Below are positions 17,687 to 25,152 of a stretch of 64,000 nt of DNA, piece after piece (position 1 is the first letter of the stretch; every line of letters begins with the position of its first letter). The position numbers were made by a program, and so were the translations under genes. Origin of the DNA: Streptomyces sp. ADI96-02 (GTDB lineage: Bacteria > Actinomycetota > Actinomycetes > Streptomycetales > Streptomycetaceae); assembly GCF_003846185.1 (NCBI RefSeq), contig NZ_ML123034.1:3387033-3451032 (forward strand), in the 5' to 3' direction. The notes below the pieces were generated by a model, which did not search any database, was not told the DNA's origin, and worked only from the letters and a program-made list of their open reading frames with translations.

Positions 17687-18433
17687 ATGACGACGACGAC
17701 CGCGCCCCAGGGGCGTACCGAACTGCTCAGGCCGGACCGCACGCCCGTACGGGTCCTGGTCGTGGACGACGAAGCGCCGCTCGCCGAGTTGCTGTCGATG
17801 GCCCTGCGTTACGAGGGGTGGGAGGTGCGCAGCGCCGGGGACGGGGCCGGGGCGGTGCGGGTCGCGCGGGAGTTCCGGCCGGACGCGGTGGTCCTGGACG
17901 TGATGCTCCCGGACATGGACGGTCTGGCGGTGCTGGGACGGCTGCGCCGGGAGTACTCCGACGTGCCGGTGCTCTTCCTGACCGCCCGGGACGCCGTGGA
18001 GGACCGCATCGCGGGGCTCACGGCGGGCGGCGACGACTACGTGACGAAGCCGTTCAGCCTGGAGGAGGTCGTGGCCCGGCTGCGCGGGCTGATCCGCCGC
18101 TCCGGCTCGGCGGTCGCGGCGGAGCGGAGCGGTTCGACGCTCGCCGTCGGGGACCTGGTGCTGGACGAGGACAGCCACGAGGTGAGCCGGGGCGGGCAGG
18201 CGATCCACCTCACGGCCACCGAGTTCGAGCTGCTGCGCTTTCTGATGCGCAATCCGCGCCGGGTGCTCAGCAAGGCGCAGATCCTGGACCGGGTGTGGAA
18301 CTACGACTTCGGCGGCCAGGCCAACGTCGTCGAGCTCTACATCTCCTACCTCCGCAAGAAGATCGACGCCGGGCGGACGCCCATGATCCACACCCGGCGC
18401 GGCGCGGGGTATCTGATCAAGCCCGGTGATTAG
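17687..18433 (+). CDS. OmpR-family response regulator (orphaned)
   Basis: The 248-residue protein has a receiver domain (about 22-135) with acidic pocket Asp27/Asp28, phospho-acceptor Asp71 in VVLDVMLPDMDG, Thr99 and Lys121 (YVTKPF), and a winged-helix DNA-binding domain (about 150-245) with LTATEFELLRFLM and RRGAGYLIK. All residues needed for phosphorylation are present. ATG 17687 follows a GAGGGTGGGG stretch. A cognate sensor kinase should follow with overlapping codons; only its first 47 codons remain (next entry), so the regulator is either driven by another kinase or acts unphosphorylated. Confidence 0.93.
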   Translation: MTTTTAPQGRTELLRPDRTPVRVLVVDDEAPLAELLSMALRYEGWEVRSAGDGAGAVRVAREFRPDAVVLDVMLPDMDGLAVLGRLRREYSDVPVLFLTARDAVEDRIAGLTAGGDDYVTKPFSLEEVVARLRGLIRRSGSAVAAERSGSTLAVGDLVLDEDSHEVSRGGQAIHLTATEFELLRFLMRNPRRVLSKAQILDRVWNYDFGGQANVVELYISYLRKKIDAGRTPMIHTRRGAGYLIKPGD

Positions 18434-18569
18434 GCGTCGCCGCACCGGGCCACCGCGGTGGCCGTGGACGACGCTGCGGACCCGGCCCGTCGTGTCGGTG
18501 GTCTCCCTCATCGCCGTCGTCGCCGCCGTGATCGGGTCCGGTCACCACGATCGACGGGCCGTCACCTGA
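18426..18569 (+). pseudogene. Truncated sensor histidine kinase (N-terminal stub)
   Basis: A GTG at 18426 overlaps the regulator stop, exactly as kinase genes do in such pairs. The 47 codons read a basic start, RRRRTGPPRWPWTTLRTR, then a membrane helix, PVVSVVSLIAVVAAVIGSG, as in Streptomyces kinases. Normal kinases continue Val-Thr-Thr after this helix; here that tripeptide appears only in another frame (near 18540), so an indel precedes the stop at 18567. Beyond about 18590 the sequence is already the 3' flank of the opposing hydrolase gene, so the sensor, HisKA and ATPase domains are gone. Confidence 0.72.
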
Positions 18570-18632
18570 GCCGGCCTTATCGGTGCGGCCCGGCCGCGAC
18601 GGCGCCTTCTCGCTCCCGTCCCGTCCCGCGCG

Positions 18633-19595
18633 TCATCGGTGGTCGGCCCGACCGCGCACGCGCAGCAGCAGGTCCGCCACGACCGGGCGGTGGTCCGATG
18701 CGGTACTCGCGGGCACCCAGGCCCTCCGCACCGCCACCGCGCCGCGCGGGCCGCCCTTCGACACCGCCACGAAGTCGATCCGCTTGACGGGAGCCTCGGC
18801 GGGGAAGGTCGGCGCGCCCGGGGCCGCGTCCGTCAGCTCCCTCCACAGCGGGGCCAGCTCCGGTGCGCCCGGCTCCGCGTTGAAGTCGCCGAGCAGGATC
18901 TTCGGACCCCGGTCCCGCGCCATGATCCGCCGGGTGTCGGAGACCTGGGCGACGCGGACAGCCGGGTCGGGGCGGTAGTCGAGGTGGGTCACGTAGATGT
19001 GGACGGGCAGCCCCCGCACCCGTACGACAGCCTCGCCGAACCCCGGTGCGGGGGCCGGGACCGGGTTCGGGACCTGGGTCGACAGGCGGGTGATCTCGTG
19101 GTTCACGACGCTCGTGATCCGGTACCGCGACAGCACCGCCACCCCGAACTCCGCGCGCGGGGCGCCGGGCCGGGGCGGGTCGAGGCTGTAGACCGGTGCG
19201 AAGAACAGGTGCATGCCCAGCCGTTGTGCCAGCTCCCCGGCCAGGTCCCGCCATGCGCTGCGGTCGCTCCAGTGCCGGTCGACCTCCTGAAGCCCGATCA
19301 CATCGGCGTTCAGCGACCGCAGATGTGCGGCCTGCCGTTCCGGATCGAAGGCGTGGTCCGTCCCCGTACCGGCGTGGATGTTCCAGGTGGCGACCCGCAG
19401 CGGCACGCCCTCCTCGTTCCGCGCGGTCGCCGCCGGGAGTGACGCCGGTGACGACGCCGGGAGCGCCGCCGGGAACGACAGCGAACGGGCCACGGGGTTC
19501 GCCGCGCGGGCCGTCGCGACGGCCGTCGAGGCGAGGAGCGAACCCGACAGGGCTGCGGTGAGCAGGAGTTGCACGGTACGGCGACGCAGTGACAT
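18633..19595 (-). CDS. Secreted endonuclease/exonuclease/phosphatase-family hydrolase
   Basis: A 320-residue exported protein. Residues 1-31 form a signal peptide ending Ala-Arg-Ala. The rest is an EEP (DNase I-like) domain with the expected metal and catalytic motifs: WNIHAG, GLQEVD with the metal Glu, THLDYRPD, GDFNAEP, and near the C-terminus RIDFVAV and SDHRPVVA with the catalytic His. Such enzymes cut phosphodiesters in nucleic acids, sphingomyelin or inositol phosphates; the substrate is not determined. It is transcribed toward the truncated kinase. An Ala/Pro/Ser-rich segment (about 35-60) links the signal peptide to the domain. Confidence 0.88.
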   Translation of the reverse strand: MSLRRRTVQLLLTAALSGSLLASTAVATARAANPVARSLSFPAALPASSPASLPAATARNEEGVPLRVATWNIHAGTGTDHAFDPERQAAHLRSLNADVIGLQEVDRHWSDRSAWRDLAGELAQRLGMHLFFAPVYSLDPPRPGAPRAEFGVAVLSRYRITSVVNHEITRLSTQVPNPVPAPAPGFGEAVVRVRGLPVHIYVTHLDYRPDPAVRVAQVSDTRRIMARDRGPKILLGDFNAEPGAPELAPLWRELTDAAPGAPTFPAEAPVKRIDFVAVSKGGPRGAVAVRRAWVPASTASDHRPVVADLLLRVRGRADHR

Positions 19596-19725
19596 GGCTC
19601 TCCAGCGGTCGGTAAAGGGCGCGCTCCGTCAGGTCGGCGTCGAGAACCGTACCGCCCGGCCGCCACCCGGAACACCGTCCCGGCCTCCGCGTGCTCAGGC
19701 GTGTCTCCGCTCCACCGAAAACAGG

Positions 19726-19803
19726 TTGTACGCCGTATAGGGGAAGGGTTACGGTCCCGGTCGTTCCTGTCCTGTACGGCGTATAGCCCTGTACGTCGTA
19801 CAG
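19726..19803. promoter_or_regulatory. Three operator copies upstream of the MFS gene
   Basis: Three 15-bp near-palindromes lie at 19726-19740 (TTGTACGCCGTATAG), 19772-19786 (CTGTACGGCGTATAG) and 19789-19803 (CTGTACGTCGTACAG, a perfect 7+1+7 palindrome). The last two are 17 bp apart. They end 27 bp before the MFS start and are probably the binding sites of the TetR protein encoded at 21708. Confidence 0.8.
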
Positions 19804-19829
19804 CGGCCCTGGAGATCAAGGAGCCTCGT

Positions 19830-21515
19830 ATGACGGCGACCGCCGCAGAGCAGAACGACCCGGCCTCGCAGAGGCATCCGCAGCGATGGCTGATCCTCGG
19901 CGTCATCTGCCTGGCCCAGCTCACCGTGCTGCTCGACAACACCGTCCTCAACGTCGCGATCCCCTCCCTCACCACGGAGCTGAACGCCTCCACCGCCGAC
20001 GTGCAGTGGATGATCAACGCCTACTCGCTCGTCCAGTCCGGTCTGCTTCTCACGGCGGGCAGCTCCGCCGACCGCTACGGGCGGAAGAGGCTCCTGGTGG
20101 CCGGACTCGCCCTGTTCGGCGTCGGATCGCTCGCCGCCGGGCTCGCGCAGTCCTCCGGTCAGCTCATCGCGGCCCGCGCCGGCATGGGCGTCGGAGGCGC
20201 GCTGCTGATCACGACCACGCTCGCCGTGGTGGTCCAGATCTTCGACGACACCGAGCGCGTGCGGGCGATCGGCCTCTGGTCGACCGTCAACTCCCTCGGA
20301 TTCGCGGTGGGTCCGCTCGTCGGCGGAGTGATGCTCGACCACTTCTGGTGGGGCGCGATCTTCCTCATCAACATCCCGGTCGCGCTCATCGGCCTGGTCG
20401 CCGTCGTCCGGCTCGTGCCGGAGTCCAAGAACCCGCGCGGCGACCGGCCGGACCTGCTCGGCGCGCTGCTGTCCACGGTGGGCATGACCGCCGTCGTCTT
20501 CGCGATCATCTCCGGCCCCGAGCACGGCTGGACGTCCGGCCGGGTGCTGCTCACCGCGTTCACCGGGGCGGCGGTGCTCGCCGGGTTCGTGCTGTGGGAG
20601 CTGCGCATCCCGTATCCGATGCTCGACATGCACTTCTTCCGGAACCAGAAGTTCATCGGCGCGGTCGCGGGGGCGATCCTGGTCGCGTTCGGCATGGGCG
20701 GTTCGCTGTTCCTGCTGACGCAGCACCTCCAGTTCGTGCTCGGTTACGGGCCGCTGGAGGCGGGGCTGCGCACGGCGCCGCTCGCGCTCACCGTGGTCGC
20801 CCTCAACCTCACCGGTCTCGGAGCCCGCCTGGTGCCGCGCATGGGGACGCCCGCCACCATCGCGGCGGGGATGAGCTGCCTGGCGGCCGGTCTCGTCGCC
20901 ATCGCGGTGCTGGGGCGCGCGGGGTACGGCGGCATGCTGCTCGGCCTGGTCGTGATGGGCGCGGGCATCGCGGTCGCCATGCCCGCGATGGCCAACGCCA
21001 TCATGAGCGCCATCCCGCCGGAGAAGGCGGGCGTGGGCGCCGGGGTCAACGGCACGCTCGCGGAGTTCGGCAACGGTCTGGGCGTCGCGGTACTCGGAGC
21101 CGTACTGAACTCCCGCTTCGCCGCACTCGTCCCGGCCGCCGTCGGCGCGGCCTCGCTGCCGGCCGCGCTGGCCGCCGCCGACGCTCCGGGCGAGCGCGAG
21201 CGCGTCAGGGACGCCTTCGCCTCCGGCCTGGAGGCCAGCCAACTGGTCGGGGCCGTCGCGGTGCTGGCGGGCGGACTGCTCGCCGCGCTGCTGCTGCGCC
21301 GGGCGGAACGGGCGGCGGCCCCGGAGGCCCCGGAGGCCCCGGCGGCCCCGGAGGCACCGACTCCGGAGGCGGCCCCGGCGGTCCCGGCGGCGGAGGCGGC
21401 ACCGGCGGTCCCGACGGCGGAGGCGGCACCGGCGGCCCCGGCGGCACCGACGGCACCGACTGCGGCGGCCGACGGCCCGGACGCCGCCCGCCCCTCCGAC
21501 CCGCTGCGAGGCTGA
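19830..21515 (+). CDS. MFS drug-efflux transporter, DHA2 (14-helix) type
   Basis: The 561-residue membrane protein matches the EmrB/QacA family of proton-driven exporters. The first helix carries the DHA2 signature LDNTVLNVAIPSL, followed by the motif-A loop SSADRYGRKRLL and about fourteen hydrophobic helices to near residue 490. A C-terminal tail of about 60 residues is made of Pro/Glu/Ala repeats (APEAPEAPAAPEAP) and is presumably disordered in the cytoplasm. AAGGAG at 19818-19823 sets the ATG at 19830; upstream in-frame ATGs fall in or before the operators. It is followed by a TetR gene on the same strand, the usual layout of an efflux pump and its repressor. Confidence 0.92.
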   Translation: MTATAAEQNDPASQRHPQRWLILGVICLAQLTVLLDNTVLNVAIPSLTTELNASTADVQWMINAYSLVQSGLLLTAGSSADRYGRKRLLVAGLALFGVGSLAAGLAQSSGQLIAARAGMGVGGALLITTTLAVVVQIFDDTERVRAIGLWSTVNSLGFAVGPLVGGVMLDHFWWGAIFLINIPVALIGLVAVVRLVPESKNPRGDRPDLLGALLSTVGMTAVVFAIISGPEHGWTSGRVLLTAFTGAAVLAGFVLWELRIPYPMLDMHFFRNQKFIGAVAGAILVAFGMGGSLFLLTQHLQFVLGYGPLEAGLRTAPLALTVVALNLTGLGARLVPRMGTPATIAAGMSCLAAGLVAIAVLGRAGYGGMLLGLVVMGAGIAVAMPAMANAIMSAIPPEKAGVGAGVNGTLAEFGNGLGVAVLGAVLNSRFAALVPAAVGAASLPAALAAADAPGERERVRDAFASGLEASQLVGAVAVLAGGLLAALLLRRAERAAAPEAPEAPAAPEAPTPEAAPAVPAAEAAPAVPTAEAAPAAPAAPTAPTAAADGPDAARPSDPLRG

Positions 21516-21707
21516 TCAGGCGATCAGGCGGCCGAATTCCGGGCAGACTCGACGGGACCGGAGGCAGGTCCGAAGACAGGACCCGAGGCAGGTCCGGAGG
21601 CATAGCATCGGACGGGACACGACCGGAGTGTGATCATCCGGTACGTCGTCCCTTCCGGCAGGACCGTCCTGGCAGGACGCGTCCGCGCGAGACGAGGAGA
21701 GTGCGCC

Positions 21708-22469
21708 ATGGTGCCCGCGTCCGACCGTGTGCGGAGCCCCGCCCGGACCAGCGTCTGGCTCGAACAGCGGACTCCGTCGCGCCCGCGCAGGTCCGAGTCG
21801 CCGGTCGGCCTGGACCGCGACAAGATCACCCGGGCGTCCGTGCGGCTGCTGGACGCCGAGGGCCTCGCCGGGTTCTCCATGCGCCGGCTCGCCGCCGAGC
21901 TCGACGTCACCGCGATGTCCCTCTACTGGTACGTCGACACCAAGGACGACCTCCTGGAGCTGGCGCTCGACTCGGTCTACACCGAGCTGGACCCGCCCCG
22001 CGAACCCGCCGAATGGCGTGTGCAACTGCGCGCGCTCGCCCGCGACTACCGCGAACTGATCGTCCGTCACATCTGGATCTCGCCGCTGGCCGGGACCTTC
22101 CTCAACATCGGCCCGAACTCGATGCTGTTCTCGTACGCGGTCCAGGACGTCATCCGGTCCACGGGCCTGCCGCTGGACCGGCAGACGGGCGCGCTGGCGG
22201 CGGTGTTCCAGTTCGTGTACGGATTCGGCACCGTCGAGGGCAACTTCAAGGCCCGGTGCGAGGCGAACGGGCTCACCCAGGACGACTTCCACCAGCAGGC
22301 GATGAGCACGATCCGGTCGCTGCCGCACCTCCGGCAGATCGTCGAGTCCACCGACGAACTGATGGCGGCCCGGGGCGGGAACACCGTGGAGGAGATGCGC
22401 GAGAGGGACTTCGGCTTCGCCCTCGACCTGTTGATCGCGGGCATCGAGGCGATGCGCGACCGCCCCTGA
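21708..22469 (+). CDS. TetR-family transcriptional repressor
   Basis: A 253-residue regulator. After a basic N-terminal extension (1-35), the helix-turn-helix domain reads GLDRDKITRASVRLL, then GFSMRRLAAELDVTAMSLYWY (about 65-85), the TetR recognition region. The remaining helices resemble the TetR class C-terminal ligand-binding domain. It most likely represses the MFS gene upstream by binding the three operators at 19726-19803, and is relieved by a transported compound. A GAGGAGAG stretch 7 nt upstream sets the ATG at 21708. The stop codon lies inside a 26-bp palindrome. Confidence 0.92.
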   Translation: MVPASDRVRSPARTSVWLEQRTPSRPRRSESPVGLDRDKITRASVRLLDAEGLAGFSMRRLAAELDVTAMSLYWYVDTKDDLLELALDSVYTELDPPREPAEWRVQLRALARDYRELIVRHIWISPLAGTFLNIGPNSMLFSYAVQDVIRSTGLPLDRQTGALAAVFQFVYGFGTVEGNFKARCEANGLTQDDFHQQAMSTIRSLPHLRQIVESTDELMAARGGNTVEEMRERDFGFALDLLIAGIEAMRDRP

Positions 22470-22491
22470 GGAACGTTCGAACGTTCCTCAG
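22466..22491. terminator. 26-bp perfect palindrome between convergent genes
   Basis: The segment is fully self-complementary over 26 bp (central GAACGTTCGAACGTTC). It contains the stop codon of the TetR gene and lies 4 bp from the stop of the opposing dehydrogenase gene at 22488. A bidirectional terminator is the simplest reading; its zero-spacer symmetry would also suit a dimeric DNA-binding protein. Confidence 0.65.
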
Positions 22492-23510
22492 TAGCCGCGT
22501 TCCACGTCCACGGCCAGCTCCGGGCGGCGGCCCGCCGCCACCGCCTCCCAGCACGCGGCGAAGTCCGCGACCACGTCCTCGTCGGCGGTGATGCCCGCGG
22601 AGTGCGACGTCACGACCGTACGGGGCAGCGCCCAGACCGGGTCGCCCGGCGAGGCCGGCTCTGCGGGCAGCACGTCCAGCACCGCCCGCCGCACCGACCC
22701 GCCCCGCAGCGCGGCCTCCAGCGCCGCCAGGTCCACCGTCGCGCCCCGGCCCACGTTGACGAACGACGCGCCCCGCAGCGCAGCGAACCGCTCGGCCCCG
22801 AAGAAGCCCGCCGTCGCCCCGGTCAGCGGCAGCGCGGTGACCACCCACCGCGCGTCGCGCAGCGCCTCGCCGTCCTCGTCCGCGCCGATCACCCGGTCGA
22901 AGCCCGGCGGGGGCGGCCCGGTCCGCGCTGTGCGGGCCACGCCCACGGTCCGGATGCCGCAGCCGCGCAGCAGGGCGGCGACGGTCCCGCCGACGCGTCC
23001 GACGCCGTAGACCAGCGCGGTCTGGCCGGCGGCGAGTTCGGAGGGCAGGCGCCGCCACTGGGACCGGGAGTGCTGGGCGGTGAACTCGGGCACCCGCTGG
23101 CACTCGGCGAGTATCCAGGCCAGCACGTACTGGGCGATCCGCTCGCCCATCCTGCCGACGGTCCGGGTGAGCAGCGCCCCGGCCGGCCAGGGACCGGCGG
23201 CGAGCAGCGGGTCCGTCCCGGCGTTGACGCTGTGGAACCAGAGCAGGTCCGGCCTGCGCAGTCGGTCGGGCAGCGCGGCTCCGACGTACAGGTACGGGCC
23301 GCCGCCGGGCTCCGCGTCGGCCGCGGCCCGTTCCGCCGGGCGTCCGCCGATCCGCTCCAGCTCCCGCACCAGGCCCCCGCCCAGGGCGGGCGCGACGAGC
23401 AGCCGGGCCCGCGACATCGGCCCCGGACCGGGCAGCGGCCCCGAGCCGGGCAGCGGCCCCGGACCGGGCAAGGCACCCCGAGGCGGCTCGGGGCGGGCGG
23501 TCGGCGGCAT
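22488..23510 (-). CDS. D-isomer-specific 2-hydroxyacid dehydrogenase
   Basis: About 340 residues. The Rossmann motif is VYGVGRVGGTVAALL, and the C-terminal catalytic segments are NVGRGATVDL (substrate-binding Arg region), DVLPAEP and SHSAGITAD with the catalytic His. These enzymes reduce 2-keto acids with NAD(P)H. The N-terminal 31 residues are a Pro/Gly repeat (GPGPLPGSGPLPG); an ATG at 23417 would remove it and begin directly at the conserved MSRARLLVAPALG, and may be the true start. It lies 8 nt after the PPOX gene and probably shares its transcript. The specific substrate is unknown. Confidence 0.83.
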   Translation of the reverse strand: MPPTARPEPPRGALPGPGPLPGSGPLPGPGPMSRARLLVAPALGGGLVRELERIGGRPAERAAADAEPGGGPYLYVGAALPDRLRRPDLLWFHSVNAGTDPLLAAGPWPAGALLTRTVGRMGERIAQYVLAWILAECQRVPEFTAQHSRSQWRRLPSELAAGQTALVYGVGRVGGTVAALLRGCGIRTVGVARTARTGPPPPGFDRVIGADEDGEALRDARWVVTALPLTGATAGFFGAERFAALRGASFVNVGRGATVDLAALEAALRGGSVRRAVLDVLPAEPASPGDPVWALPRTVVTSHSAGITADEDVVADFAACWEAVAAGRRPELAVDVERGY

Positions 23511-23518
23511 GGCGGCGG

Positions 23519-23989
23519 TCAGCTGTCCGGGGCCAGGTGGGCCGGGAAGCCGCCCGTGGCGACGGGCCCCCAGCGTTCCGGTGTGACCCGGATGATCGAC
23601 TTCCCCTGGCGCACCATCGCCGCCCGGTACTCGTCCCAGTCCGGGTGCTCCCCGGAGATGTTCCGGAAGTACTCGACGAGCGGCTCGACCGACTCCGGGG
23701 CGTCGATGACCTCCGCCGAACCGTCGATCTGCACCCACGGCCCGTTCCAGTCGTCCGACAGGACGATGACGGTGACCCGCTCGTCGCGGCGGGCGTTGCG
23801 GGTCTTGGCGCGCTCCGGGTAGGTGGACATGACGATCCGGCCCGTGTCGTCCACGCCGCAGGTCAGAGGAGAGCCCTGCGGGCGTCCGTCGGCCCGGGCG
23901 GTGAGCAGGATCGCCCGGTGCCGGGGCCGTACGAACGCCAGCAACTCGTCGAGCTTCACGGCGGTGTTGGTCGCGATGTTGGATGCCAT
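23519..23989 (-). CDS. PPOX-class F420-dependent oxidoreductase
   Basis: A protein of 156 residues with the split-barrel flavin/deazaflavin-binding fold. Recognisable segments are RAILLTARADGRPQGSPLT, IVMSTYPERAKTRNARRD with the basic cofactor-phosphate contacts, VQIDGSAEVI and the C-terminal KSIIRVTPERWGP. The last segment is typical of the actinobacterial F420-using PPOX subfamily. The ATG at 23989 is used; a GTG three codons upstream is possible. It lies between the YceI and the 2-hydroxyacid dehydrogenase genes with gaps under 30 nt, so all three probably form one operon. Confidence 0.88.
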   Translation of the reverse strand: MASNIATNTAVKLDELLAFVRPRHRAILLTARADGRPQGSPLTCGVDDTGRIVMSTYPERAKTRNARRDERVTVIVLSDDWNGPWVQIDGSAEVIDAPESVEPLVEYFRNISGEHPDWDEYRAAMVRQGKSIIRVTPERWGPVATGGFPAHLAPDS

Positions 23990-24018
23990 GCCGACCACCC
24001 TACGACCGGGCCCGCCGG

Positions 24019-24834
24019 CTATCCGGGCAGCGCCTCGCCCTGGACGGTCTGGATGTCCAGCTCCACCCGCAGCGTCGTCCCGATCGCCGAGATGCCCGCC
24101 TGCACGACCTGGTTGTAGTTCATCGCGAAGTCCTCACGCCGCAGCTCGGCGGTGGCCTGGAAGGCCGCGCGCACGCCGCCCCACGGGTCGGGGCCGGTGC
24201 CGAGGTAACTGAGGTCCAGGTCGACGGGGCGGGAGACGCCGTGCATGGTCAGCTCGCCGTGCACGGTCCAGCGGTCGGGGCCCGCCGGGGTGAGGCCGAT
24301 GGACCGGTAGGCGATCTCCGGGTAGCGGTCCACGTCCAGGAAGTCGGGCGAGCGCAGGTGCTTGTCCCGCATGCCGTTGCCCGTGTCGATGCTCGCCGCG
24401 GCGATCACCGCGTCGACCCGGGAGCGTGTGACCTCGTCGGCGATCTCGATCCGTCCGCTGAACTCGGTGAACCGCCCGCGCACGCTGGAGATGCCCAGAT
24501 GCTGGGCGACCGCGCCCACGGAGGAGTGCGCCGGGTCCAGGGCCCACGCGCCCGGCGGCGGGAGGGCCACCCCGCCCTGGCGGGCCAGCACGATCTGGCC
24601 GCCCTCGATCCGGCCGCTCGCCGTGACGAGGGCGCTGGAGGCGGCGGGAGCGTACCCGACCGCCGTGACGATCACCGTGTACGCGCCCGCCGGCAGCGAG
24701 CCGTCCGTGCGGACGGACCCGTCCTCGTCGGCGGCGGCCCGCAGTACCTGGGTGCCGGTCATGTCCGTGACCGTCACGACGGCGTGCTGGACCGCCCAGC
24801 CGTCCCGCGTCCGTACCTGTGCGCGAAGTCCCAT
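24019..24834 (-). CDS. YceI-family protein with N-terminal carboxypeptidase-regulatory-like domain
   Basis: The 271-residue protein has two parts. Residues about 1-85 look like a prealbumin-type carboxypeptidase-regulatory fold (TRDGWAVQHAVVTVTDMTGT, LPAGAYTVIVTAVGYAP). Residues about 95-271 are a YceI lipocalin-like barrel (WALDPAHSSVGAVAQHLG, VRGRFTEFSG, YPEIAYRSIGL, LTMHGVSRPVDLDL, MNYNQVVQAGISAIGTTL). YceI proteins bind isoprenoid or other lipophilic molecules. There is no signal peptide. The same regulatory-like domain appears three times at the C-terminus of the neighbouring MFS protein. GGAGAGAGAC precedes the ATG. It heads an operon with the PPOX and dehydrogenase genes. Confidence 0.88.
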   Translation of the reverse strand: MGLRAQVRTRDGWAVQHAVVTVTDMTGTQVLRAAADEDGSVRTDGSLPAGAYTVIVTAVGYAPAASSALVTASGRIEGGQIVLARQGGVALPPPGAWALDPAHSSVGAVAQHLGISSVRGRFTEFSGRIEIADEVTRSRVDAVIAAASIDTGNGMRDKHLRSPDFLDVDRYPEIAYRSIGLTPAGPDRWTVHGELTMHGVSRPVDLDLSYLGTGPDPWGGVRAAFQATAELRREDFAMNYNQVVQAGISAIGTTLRVELDIQTVQGEALPG

Positions 24835-24912
24835 CCGTGTCTCTCTCCTTGCTCGATGCCCGGGGGCACCTCGATGATCCGGTGCGCCCGAAGGGCCCGG
24901 CGCCGACGAGTC

Positions 24913-24971
24913 GGGCCCCGGGGCGGGTACGGCAGGCCGTCCCCTGCCTGCCGTACCCGCCTCCGGGGCCC
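24913..24971 (-). terminator. Long hairpin terminator after the MFS operon
   Basis: A stem of about 25 bp with one bulged base pairs 24913-24937 with 24946-24971. It lies between the MFS stop (25153) and the YceI start (24834), both on the minus strand, so the YceI operon probably has its own promoter in 24835-24912. No gene is seen in the rest of 24835-25152. Confidence 0.85.
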
Positions 24972-25152
24972 TTTCCCACCGGCCGGGACAGTCTCTCCGC
25001 TGGAAGTACCGTCCTGCCGGGGGTCTTTGCTACCCCTTCACGTGTTCACCGCTCAAGGAGGCGGATCGCGCGAAGGGGCGGGCGGTGGTCAGCCGCCGGT
25101 CGGTCGCCCGCGTGGGCGGGTTCGGTCGTTCGCCCGAGGCGGGCGGGTGTGG

